Source: Neocallimastix lanati (nom. inval.) (Eukaryota; Neocallimastigomycota; Neocallimastigomycetes; Neocallimastigales; Neocallimastigaceae). From it: DNA of 24,783 nucleotides. A model generated the notes under the pieces. The model made no database searches. It saw only the letters and a program-made list of their open reading frames with translations, and was not told the DNA's origin. Positions 8,690-17,115 of this stretch are shown one piece after another. Made by a program: the position numbers and the translations under genes. Each line of letters starts with the position of its first letter. The first letter of the stretch is position 1. The stretch is from the NCBI GenBank assembly GCA_016946835.1, contig JACVTC010000476.1, forward strand, positions 1-24,783. The letters are read 5' to 3'.

Positions 8690-8740
8690 ATTTAAAATCA
8701 AGCAGGGGGGGACGGGTATTACCCTGCTTTGATTTTAAAT
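8690..8740. repeat. Strong hairpin (18-bp imperfect inverted repeat)
   Basis: The left arm ATTTAAAATCAAGCAGGG (8690-8707) is the reverse complement of 8722-8740, except for one extra T in the right arm. The loop is 14 nt and starts with a G run. A run of A follows directly. It could be the remnant of a small inverted-repeat element or a transcript end; neither is shown. Confidence 0.7.
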
Positions 8741-9682
8741 AAAAAAAAAATTATTTCTTTATTAAAAGTTATTTATTTTTTTTATTAATATAAAATTTTA
8801 TTATTTAAAGTACACATATTTAATTTTTAAGAAATTGTTACAATATTTATATTTTTTTATAAATTTAAAGTATAATTAATTGTTTATAATTTAAGTAATT
8901 TTATAGAATTATTGAATTAATTTTATATCAATAATTCATTTTTGTTTTAATTTTTATAAATATAATAATATAATATTCAAATATAATTTAATTAAAAATA
9001 ATTATAAAATAAATATATAGAAAATAGTTTTTACTATTTTCTTTGATATTTTTAAGTTAAATAAATTGTTTTTAAAGATTAATATAATAAATTTAATAAT
9101 CTTTAATTATTTTAAATAATACTTGTAATTATTTTCAAAATAAAATAAAATTTTTATAATATTTAATTAATAAATTTGATAATATTTAAATAATAATTTT
9201 TATAATAAGTAAAAATTTTTAATAATAATTTTTAATAATAAATTTAATTAATAATCTTAATAATTTTATAATAATATTTAATAGTTATAATATATAAATT
9301 TTTATAATAATATTTAATAATTTTAATAATTTTATAATATTAATAATTTATAATAATTTTTAGAATAATATTTAATTAATAATTTTAATAATTTTATAAT
9401 AATTTTTATAATAATATTTAATTAATAGTTTTAATAGTTTAGTATCTTAAAAGTATAATTTTAATATTTACAATTGTATTTTAATATACATATATTTAAT
9501 AATATAACAATAAAATAATTAATTAAAATTTATTTACATTATTTACAAGTTAAAATTAATTTATATCAAAATAAATTAAATTTTATTATTAAGTTTAGGT
9601 TATCAAGAATATAGGAAAGTACAATTTAGTAAAGAATTATTAATAATAAAATAAAGGTTATTAATTCATTCTTTACCAGAGA

Positions 9683-10211
9683 TGATACGTTATTTTATTA
9701 ATCTTTATTATTAATATTTTAGTATCAATATTTTTGTGAGTTTGCAAGATAGTATAAAATAAAATAGTATATTCTAATATAGAAATATATAATTACTACA
9801 CACTTTATTTTAAAACAGAATTTTAAGAATTATTTTTGTCGTTTTATTTTATTTTATTTAATTTATTATGTCGTAATATAATTTTATAATAAAGTATTAT
9901 AAAAAAATATTATTAACTATTTATTTCTAACTTATTACTATATTATATTTTATAAATAAATATATTCCCCGAATATATTTATCTTAACTAATGTATATCT
10001 ATTTTCTCCAAAAAAAACCACCCTTTAAAAAATTTATAATAATTTTTCTTTTTATACTTTTAATTTACTATAATTTAAATCCTATTGGCTGTTAATTAAT
10101 TAAATAAATTTGAATAATTTTATATTATTATTTATTATTGTGATATAATTAATTATTATATTTTATTACAATTTTATTGACAATTTTCATTTTTATTTAA
10201 ATACTGTAGCA
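9683..10211 (-). repeat. Element B 3' LTR
   Basis: It starts TGATACG and ends TGTAGCA on the plus strand and matches 23799-24325 nearly fully. I see only single-base indels in A runs and few substitutions. It contains a perfect 12-bp palindrome, ATAAATATATTC-CCC-GAATATATTTAT, at 9956-9982. Confidence 0.93.
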
Positions 10212-10225
10212 AAACGCCCCCACTT
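10212..10225 (-). other. Polypurine-tract-like site of element B
   Basis: In element sense the bases before the 3' LTR read AGTGGGGGCGTTT and then TG. The G5 core and spacing resemble the equivalent site in element A. A small hairpin GACTTC/GAAGTC (10232-10250) lies just upstream in element sense. Confidence 0.45.
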
Positions 10226-10275
10226 AGTATAGACTTCGTCCCTTGAAGTCCTCAAGTTTATATTATATATATAAA

Positions 10276-10308
<33 letters not shown>

Positions 10309-10364
10309 CCTATTGGTTAATTACTATCCTATTAATCTTATAAAGTTATAATGTATATATATAT

Positions 10365-10402
<38 letters not shown>

Positions 10403-11230
10403 GTTAGTATACTAATATTATTATATAATATTATTTTTTTATTTATTCATTTCCTATATATATTTTTATTTATTTTTAATTTTGAAATTTCAAATTAGCA
10501 ATTTGAGATTTTGAAATTGGAATAATTATTTATTATTTACTAATCTATTTAAATATAATTATATTGTATATTTCTATCTATATATTAAAATATGTATACT
10601 GTAATGTTATATTTTTTATTTTTATTACTATTATTATTTATATTTTAACTCCATTGTAAACAAATCTAAAAAAAAAAATAAATTATAATTTATGATTAAT
10701 ATTGTAAATCTATTCTTCGGGTTCGTTATTTGTAATTGTGTCCAGTATTCATTAAGTGTTTATCTTCTTTTTTTATTATTATAAATTATTATTGTATCTA
10801 TCTATTATATTTATCTTTATGTATATCATAATATTATTTTATACCTAATTATGTTAATTATAATTATATTTTTTTAAACATTCATATTTCACTGATATAT
10901 TTATTTATTATTATATTTATGTATTATTATTTTATTATTATATTTATATAATATTATTGTATATTATTCTATTCATATATCTGTATTCTATATATTATTC
11001 TTATATTTTATTTTTATTTTTATTATTATTATTATTTTTTTTTTTTTTTTTTTTTATCTGTCTCTTATAACTATATTAATATTTTAGTTTATCATATATA
11101 TGGATATATTATTAATAATTGAACAATTTGAATTATTATTATTATTATTTTTTTTTTTTTTATATATATATAATTATATTATATATATTATTATAATGTT
11201 TATTTATAACTATCGTTATAACTATCTGAT
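10212..11230 (-). other. Element B 3' untranslated region, no gene
   Basis: About 1 kb between pol stop and 3' LTR holds no coding sequence I can support. It contains long T runs near 10269-10300, 10367-10400 and 11036-11055, TA-rich microsatellites and TTATTA repeats. Element A has only 18 nt here, so this region is a feature of B or later growth of simple repeats. Confidence 0.65.
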
Positions 11231-14200
11231 TTATTCTTCTTCTTCCAAATTTATTTCAGTGAAGTAAGGAATAACGTTTTTCAGATGAATATTACGATTG
11301 GCTATTTCTCCTGTAATTGGATCGCATACTGTGACTGTATTCAATTCTTGTTTAACAATTTTTAACGGTCCAGTAAAAAAAGGATCCAACTTCCGTCTAT
11401 TAAATACTTTTACTAAAACTAAATCTCCAGGTTTGTAGCAAGCCCGCAATCTTTTAATTTGTTTTCTACGATCTTCCCATAATTTGTTAGCTGTTTCTAT
11501 ATTGTTAATGGCTTCTTTGATCCATTTATCGTGAGTAATAAATTTTCTTAACCAATATTCTTCTTCACTTTCCATTTCATTTCTTCTTTCTATATTTAAA
11601 GTTAATTCAAAGGGTTGTAAGTCTCTTCTTCCATATAATAATTCAAAGCTACTATACTTTGTAACCTCATTCTTACAGGTTCTTAAAGCCCATAAAGCGC
11701 TGTATAGAGTTTCATCCCAAGTATCGGTAGATTTTCCAAGTAATCGTAGGTATTTACTTATCTCTTTATTTCGATTCTCTACTTGTCCATTTGATGCTGG
11801 ATGGTAAGTTGTTATATAATGTACATATATATCATGAAGGTCAAGAAAAGCTTTGGTTTTATCCGCGATGAATTGTGGACTATTATCTGTAATAAGTATT
11901 TCTGGTATTCCATGACGAGAAAATACCGATTTTAAAAATTTTATAACATCTTCTGCTTCAACCGTTTTCAATGGTTCCGCTTCTACCCACTTTGTTAGAT
12001 AATCTACTAATACGATTATATATTTATTATTATTTCTTGTAGGTGGCAGTGGTCCAATGATATCTAACCCAACTCTAGAGAATGGATAACCAGGAGGTGT
12101 AGCGATACTTTCCACATTTTTGTTAAGCGATTGAGGTCTGTATATTTGACAGCGATGACAGCTTTTAATAAAATTGTGCACATCATTCTTCATTGATTTC
12201 CAGTAATAATCACGTTTTAACCTATTGTATGTTTTATAAATACCTTCATGGCCAATTTGATGTGCATCTTTGATTAATTCAAACTGTTTTGTTTTATTCT
12301 TAATTATTTTCCTTATATTTTCTCCTTGCTTATAGTATTCAATACCATCAATATTTATAATTCTTTTATTTATAAATTCATTCATAAATTTATTTATACT
12401 GTCGTTATTATTATTGGAAGAAACGTTATTATTTACTAATGCATTTAATATTTCTTTATTTTCATTTATTTCTTTTGTAGGTAATCTGGATAAAGCATCG
12501 GCAATAACGTTCCTCTTCCCCTCTTGAAATTGAACTTTAACATTTAATATTGATAGTTCTGTAACCCATTTAAGGTGGCGATTATTTGACGGTTCTCTAT
12601 TAGCAAATATACTAACCAGGGGTTTATGGTCTGTATAAACAATAGTAGGAAAGGAGCTTCCACTAAAATAGGGTTTAAATTTTTTAACACAATGAAATAT
12701 TGCTTTGCCTTCTAAATCAGTAACACTATAGTTAGATTCTGAAGAAGAAAGAGTTCTACTCTCGAAATAAATAGGAACTTCTATAGAATTTTCTTTAACC
12801 TGCAATAATACTCCACCCAAGCCATCTCTAGAAGCGTCAGTTCGAATAATAAAAGGTTTAGAATAATCAGGTGGAACAAGAATGGGAGCCATTGTTAATG
12901 TTTTCTTTAATTTTTCGAAAGCATAATTACAATCATTAGACCAAACATAACGAACATCTTTCTTTAATAAATTAAAAAGTGGTTTTGCAATTTGTGCGAA
13001 ATTTTTCACAAACTTTCGGTAGTACCCAATAGCTCCAAGGAAGGATTTTAATTGAGTAATATTTTTCGGAGGGAGCCAATTCACAATAACTTTTACCTTA
13101 TCTGGAATGGGTGAAATACCTTGTGTCGATAAAGTGTGTCCGAGTAGTGTTACCTTTGTTTTAAAAAATGAGCATTTCTCTAAATTTATCTTTAAACCAT
13201 TATCAGCTAAAATTTGAAATACCATCGTGAGATGTTTAATGTGTGATTCAATAGAGTCTGAAAATATAACTAAATCATCAATGTAAACGAACAAACATAC
13301 ACCAATCAAATCAAAAAAAATCCGGTTCATTTCACGTTGAAAAGTAGCCGGCGCGTTACATAAACCGAACGGCATTACACAGAATTTGTAGTTTCCAAAC
13401 ATGGTAGTGAATGTTGTTTTATCTTTATCATCAGGATTCATTGGAACCTGATGATAACCAGAAAAAAGATCAATAGTAGAGAGTATTTTTGCGTTCTTTC
13501 CAATAAACATTAATATGTCATCAATTAAGGGTAAAGCATATGAATCCTTAATAGTTATATTGTTTAAAGCCCTAAAGTCGACACACATTCTCCAGTCGCC
13601 GTTTTTCTTCGGAACTAGTACTACTGGAAATGCCCATGAAGAATAGGATGGTTCTATTAATTTGTTTTCTATTAGCTTAATCAAGATTTTCTTAAGAGCC
13701 TTTGTTTGTGCTTTAGATAACCGGTAAGCTTTTAATTTTATCGGTGTAGACTGAGGAATCAAATCAATTTTATGAGGTAACAATTTTGATTTTCCTAAGT
13801 CATCTGTTTTGATTGCTATTACATTTTTAAATTTTGAAAATATTTTACTAATTTCATTTTTAAAATTATCAGGAACAGAAGATATTATTTCATTAATTAA
13901 ATGTTCTTTCGTGTTAGGTAATTCATTAGTATTCGTAATTTCTTTATCATTGGTAACTGTAATTGTTAATAAGAAAGGTTCAGATTTGGTAGTTTGATGT
14001 TTTTCTATTTCTTCATCATCCTTGTAAGTATTATTAAGATTAATGTCATAAAATAGATCTGCTAGTTTAATGTAATTATTATTTTCATCAATATAATATA
14101 AAGTATCATCTACTAAGTTAATATCAAATCTATTATTCTTTAGAGAATCAATACCAATCAAGATATCAAAAATATCATCTTTTTCGATTACCCTAAAATA

Positions 14201-15559
14201 TTCATTAAAAGTTCTGCTACCAATAGAGACTTGTAAATCATAGATATCACTATCTATTGAGGAATTTGAGTACGCTTGAAATATTGTTTCAGAGATTCTA
14301 CCAATAGAAGATTTGTTGATTTTTAATTTATTCAAAGCGGAACGTGTAATAACATTGACACTGGCGCAAGTATCTAAAAATATTTCACAATCATTATTCT
14401 CTACTTTTCCATTAACTTTAATTATTTTATGTTTTGTAATAACTGTCATTACATTTGTTATTGTTTGTTTAGGTGTTAATTTTAAAGCTTTTAAGAATTC
14501 TGTTCGAAATTTTGGGAAGAGATCTAAAAGGTAGACCAATTTTGTTATTACATCAGTTGATGCAATTTCTTTTATCAAATCTTGAATATAATAATCACCA
14601 AATTTCTCCATAAGTTTGATGTGTTTTTCAGGTTGTTTCATTGGAGTTTCACTTGTCTTGGTATTGGTATTCATTTCTTTCATTTTATTTTTTATATCTT
14701 TAATTCTCTCCTCTTTATTTTTGTTTTTAACTTTTCTAATATTTTTTTCTGTGATAAAAGAAGGATCAAGATACTCTAGTTTTTGGGTATTACAATTTTT
14801 TTTATTAGGAGTTTCATTCTTATTTGTATTATTTGCTCTAATGGAATTCTCTTCATTATCAGGTAAGGACTTATTATGATTTTTAATATTATTACTTTCA
14901 TCAACATCAACATTGTTTTCATCATTTTCAGATTCTTCTATCATGATTACATCTTCATTAGATTCTATACTTCCTGGTTCAACTGTTTGACTAGTGTTTA
15001 TATTATTAGTAATATAATCATCATTATTTATGTCAATATTTTCTTTAAAGGTATTATAAATATTATTTTCTTCATTATTATTGTCGTTATTATTGTCATT
15101 ATTATTATCTATATTATAATTAATTTTATTATTATTATTATTCATATTATTATTTTCATGATCATTATTCCTATTATTATTATGATTATTAATATTATTA
15201 TAATTATTATTAACATTTGTATTACTATAATTGGTATTATTTTTATTTTTAATATTATAATTATTAATACTATTATTATTCTTATTAATATTATTATGAC
15301 TCATAGCTGCCGTTTGTATTGGTTTTGGATTGTCTTTTAAATTAAATCTCACTTCCTTTCTATTATATGGCTTTTCATTATATTTGCTAATATTATTTCT
15401 TGAATTTCGAGTAGCTGCTGCTACAATTTCAATTGGTCTATTTAATATATTTTGTGTAGTATTACTATTATTGTTTATATTAAGGTAATTACAATTTTGT
15501 TTTTCATTAACACTATTATTAATTATAGGTAGTATTGTTTGATCATCTACCATTGTCAT
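11231..15559 (-). CDS. pol: Element B Pol polyprotein (Asn-rich extension, protease, RT, RNase H, integrase)
   Basis: This ORF has 1442 residues. The first ~330 residues are disordered, with a very Asn-rich tract near 85-200 and an acidic part after it; LKDNPKP near residue 74 recurs in the middle ORF of element A. The protease-like motif is D396-T-C-A-S, with Cys where Gly is normal. Reverse transcriptase carries Y759-I-D-D. RNase H begins near TDAS (D908). Integrase has H1100, H1104, C1134, C1137 and the triad D1166, D1225, E1261, then a GPL variant of the GPY/F motif. There is no chromodomain. The ATG lies 10 nt from the inserted LTR of C. Across the insertion the frame continues open into the gag overlap, so the natural product was a Gag-Pol frameshift fusion and this ATG is likely incidental. 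Confidence 0.95.
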   Translation of the reverse strand: MTMVDDQTILPIINNSVNEKQNCNYLNINNNSNTTQNILNRPIEIVAAATRNSRNNISKYNEKPYNRKEVRFNLKDNPKPIQTAAMSHNNINKNNNSINNYNIKNKNNTNYSNTNVNNNYNNINNHNNNRNNDHENNNMNNNNNKINYNIDNNNDNNNDNNNEENNIYNTFKENIDINNDDYITNNINTSQTVEPGSIESNEDVIMIEESENDENNVDVDESNNIKNHNKSLPDNEENSIRANNTNKNETPNKKNCNTQKLEYLDPSFITEKNIRKVKNKNKEERIKDIKNKMKEMNTNTKTSETPMKQPEKHIKLMEKFGDYYIQDLIKEIASTDVITKLVYLLDLFPKFRTEFLKALKLTPKQTITNVMTVITKHKIIKVNGKVENNDCEIFLDTCASVNVITRSALNKLKINKSSIGRISETIFQAYSNSSIDSDIYDLQVSIGSRTFNEYFRVIEKDDIFDILIGIDSLKNNRFDINLVDDTLYYIDENNNYIKLADLFYDINLNNTYKDDEEIEKHQTTKSEPFLLTITVTNDKEITNTNELPNTKEHLINEIISSVPDNFKNEISKIFSKFKNVIAIKTDDLGKSKLLPHKIDLIPQSTPIKLKAYRLSKAQTKALKKILIKLIENKLIEPSYSSWAFPVVLVPKKNGDWRMCVDFRALNNITIKDSYALPLIDDILMFIGKNAKILSTIDLFSGYHQVPMNPDDKDKTTFTTMFGNYKFCVMPFGLCNAPATFQREMNRIFFDLIGVCLFVYIDDLVIFSDSIESHIKHLTMVFQILADNGLKINLEKCSFFKTKVTLLGHTLSTQGISPIPDKVKVIVNWLPPKNITQLKSFLGAIGYYRKFVKNFAQIAKPLFNLLKKDVRYVWSNDCNYAFEKLKKTLTMAPILVPPDYSKPFIIRTDASRDGLGGVLLQVKENSIEVPIYFESRTLSSSESNYSVTDLEGKAIFHCVKKFKPYFSGSSFPTIVYTDHKPLVSIFANREPSNNRHLKWVTELSILNVKVQFQEGKRNVIADALSRLPTKEINENKEILNALVNNNVSSNNNNDSINKFMNEFINKRIINIDGIEYYKQGENIRKIIKNKTKQFELIKDAHQIGHEGIYKTYNRLKRDYYWKSMKNDVHNFIKSCHRCQIYRPQSLNKNVESIATPPGYPFSRVGLDIIGPLPPTRNNNKYIIVLVDYLTKWVEAEPLKTVEAEDVIKFLKSVFSRHGIPEILITDNSPQFIADKTKAFLDLHDIYVHYITTYHPASNGQVENRNKEISKYLRLLGKSTDTWDETLYSALWALRTCKNEVTKYSSFELLYGRRDLQPFELTLNIERRNEMESEEEYWLRKFITHDKWIKEAINNIETANKLWEDRRKQIKRLRACYKPGDLVLVKVFNRRKLDPFFTGPLKIVKQELNTVTVCDPITGEIANRNIHLKNVIPYFTEINLEEEE

Positions 15560-15565
15560 TATATT

Positions 15566-15569
15566 ATTT
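15566..15569. repeat. Target site duplication of element C, left copy (ATTT)
   Basis: ATTT precedes the TG of the left C LTR and recurs at 22239-22242 after the right LTR. Removing C with exactly one 4-bp copy keeps the pol frame of B open, which supports a 4-bp length. Confidence 0.85.
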
Positions 15570-15604
15570 TGTAACGAATCTTAAAAAATTAGAAATTAGA
15601 ATGC

Positions 15605-15676
15605 TGGCATAGTGGTTAGTCACTATGACCTCAGCCTGAACCACTAGGGTTCGACTCACACCTTTACTAAAATTTT
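15605..15676 (+). promoter_or_regulatory. tRNA-like Pol III promoter (A box, B box, T4) inside the 5' LTR of C
   Basis: The A box TGGCATAGTGG (15605-15615) fits the eukaryotic tRNA consensus TRGCNNAGYNGG. The B box GGTTCGACTCA (15648-15658) fits GGTTCGANTCC except at the last base. Their spacing (45 nt from A-box T to T54 of the B box) is that of a tRNA. A TTTT run follows at 15673-15676, as Pol III terminators do. The acceptor and anticodon stems do not form, so this is not a working tRNA. Inverted repeats CATAGTG/CACTATG and TAGTGGTT/AACCACTA give alternative hairpins. The same sequence is in the 3' LTR. Confidence 0.7.
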
Positions 15677-15934
15677 ATATCGTTTAAATTTTAAAGAATT
15701 TTTATACTTCATTTCTGTATTTGTTTCTGTATTTGTTTCTGTATAAATTTCTGTAAAAATTAACAAAAGAAATTCTTAGAAATTAATAGAAACAAATCAG
15801 ATAGAAATTCTATTTTAATTTATCTTTTATCATTATTTCCTTTAGATTCTTTTTAACCGAAAATAATCAATTTTTATGAAACTTTTTAATGATTTTATGG
15901 TTTTAAATTTTTATGGATTTAAATTTTGAAAAAC

Positions 15935-15943
15935 TATAAATAG
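15935..15943 (+). promoter_or_regulatory. TATA box of element C, 5' LTR
   Basis: TATAAATAG stands in a stretch that is less A/T-simple than its surroundings (followed by GAGTGAATTTCGCAGCC). It is repeated at 21995-22003 in the 3' LTR. The inferred transcript start near 15987 lies about 50 nt downstream, a distance seen in fungi. The start is deduced from the PBS match, not measured. Confidence 0.55.
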
Positions 15944-16177
15944 GAGTGAATTTCGCAGCCAAAAAAAAAAAAATATTCTAAAAATTGTGTTTTTATTAAT
16001 TATTGAATTAATTAATAAGTAATTCGAAATATTACAATAATTAATCTTTATAATTAATATTTTTAAATTTCTTAATTAATAAAACTATATTTTAAAAAAC
16101 CAAATTACTTATTAATCAAAAAGTGCTTACCTATTGTGTTACACTCTTTAAAACACGGATATTCCAATATTCGTTAC

Positions 16178-16188
16178 AATAAAAACAC
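16178..16188 (+). other. Self-priming primer binding site of element C
   Basis: AATAAAAACAC at the 5' LTR/leader boundary is the exact reverse complement of GTGTTTTTATT at 15987-15997 in the LTR. No TGG-starting tRNA-type PBS is present after the LTR. In Tf1 and related chromoviruses the first ~11 nt of the mRNA fold back onto the PBS and are cleaved to prime minus-strand synthesis. Length, position and TATA distance all fit. The bases are low in complexity, so chance is not fully excluded. Confidence 0.7.
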
Positions 16189-16229
16189 CACTAAACTAAG
16201 CACAATACCTTTGCACTTTTACTCTTTTT

Positions 16230-16470
16230 GGAACCCCGTTAAGGAATCCCATTTTCTACTACTATTTTTGGAACCCCGTTAAGGAATCCCATTTTCTACT
16301 ACTATTTTTGGAACACCGTTAAGGAATCCCATTTACTACTATTCTTTTTTGGAACCCCGTTAAGGAATCCCATTCTCTACTACTCTTTTTGGAACCCCGT
16401 TAAGTAATCCCATTCTCTATTACTCTTTTTGGAACCCCGTTAAGGAATCCCATTTTCTACTATTTTTGAA
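16230..16470 (+). repeat. 40-bp tandem array in element C leader, six copies
   Basis: Copies starting GGAACCCCGTTAAGGAATCC begin at 16230, 16270, 16310, 16351, 16391 and 16431, with a degenerate seventh after 16464. The core of each unit is GC-rich relative to its surroundings, and variants are single substitutions. The array lies directly after the PBS region in the untranslated leader. Confidence 0.92.
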
Positions 16471-16706
16471 ACCACTTACCAAGACTATAAATTTTTCTAC
16501 CAAAATTCATGCATGAATTTATAAATTCAATCGGAACCCTTGAATTTTACTATATATTAAAATTATTAATATTTTCAATAATCCATATAGCCATCCTTGA
16601 AATTAAAATTATTTATATTGAAATTAAATATTTACTTCTTCTAATAATTAATTATATTGTATATTTATTATTCAATCAAAATTAATGATTATAATAACTA
16701 AAAAAA

Positions 16707-16738
<32 letters not shown>

Positions 16739-17080
16739 AAAAAATTAGTAATAATTAATATTTAATAATTAATATTTAATAATTAATAATAATAATTAAT
16801 AATCAATAATTAGTAATAATTAATAATTAATAATTAATAATAATAATAATCAATATTCAATAATTAGTAATAATTAATAGTAATAATCAATATTCAATAA
16901 TTAGTAATAATTAATAGTAATAATCAATATTCAATAATTAGTAATAATTAATAGTAATAATCAATATTCAATAATTAGTAATAATTAATAATAATAATTA
17001 ATAATAATTAGTAATAATCAATATTTAATAATTAATAATAATTAATAATTAATAATTAATAATTAGTAATCAATAATTAG

Positions 17081-17111
<31 letters not shown>
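16471..17111 (+). other. AT-rich distal leader of element C with 37-bp repeats and poly-A
   Basis: No gene is seen. It contains an A run broken by one G (about 16701-16743). AATAATTAATA-type simple sequence follows, with four copies of a 37-bp unit holding CAATATTCAA at 16851, 16888, 16925 and 16962. A run of 27 A (17085-17111) directly abuts the gag-pol ATG. Confidence 0.8.

Positions 17112-17115
<4 letters not shown>

Larger units (their letters stand above)
8659..9682. other. Spacer between elements A and B, no gene
   Basis: This is AT-rich DNA without recognisable coding content. The first 100 bases are less AT-rich and contain the hairpin at 8690-8740. From about 9060 to 9430 there are irregular repeats built from AATAATTTTAATA-like units. 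Confidence 0.7.
15570..16178 (+). repeat. Element C 5' LTR
   Basis: This 609-bp LTR has a tRNA-like segment near its start and a repeated TTTCTGTAT motif near 15715-15760. It has a TATA box (TATAAATAG, 15935-15943), an A run and an 11-nt segment (15987-15997) complementary to the PBS. It differs from the 3' LTR by few substitutions and short indels. Confidence 0.95.

Noticed and set aside
8659-8690. tRNA gene suggested by GAGTTGGTAGACTC next to element A
   Set aside because: It looks like a D arm, but no B box or matching stems follow at the right distance.
9679-9682. Perfect target duplication for element B
   Set aside because: The flanks are GAGA and GAGT; one base differs, so it is described only as imperfect.
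14876-15340. A 154-codon Ile-rich open frame opposite the Asn-rich part of element B pol
   Set aside because: It is the complement of AAT/AAC repeats; the real protein is on the minus strand with clear domains.
15605-15665. Functional tRNA gene in the C LTR
   Set aside because: Acceptor, anticodon and most of the T stem do not pair; only the promoter boxes are kept.
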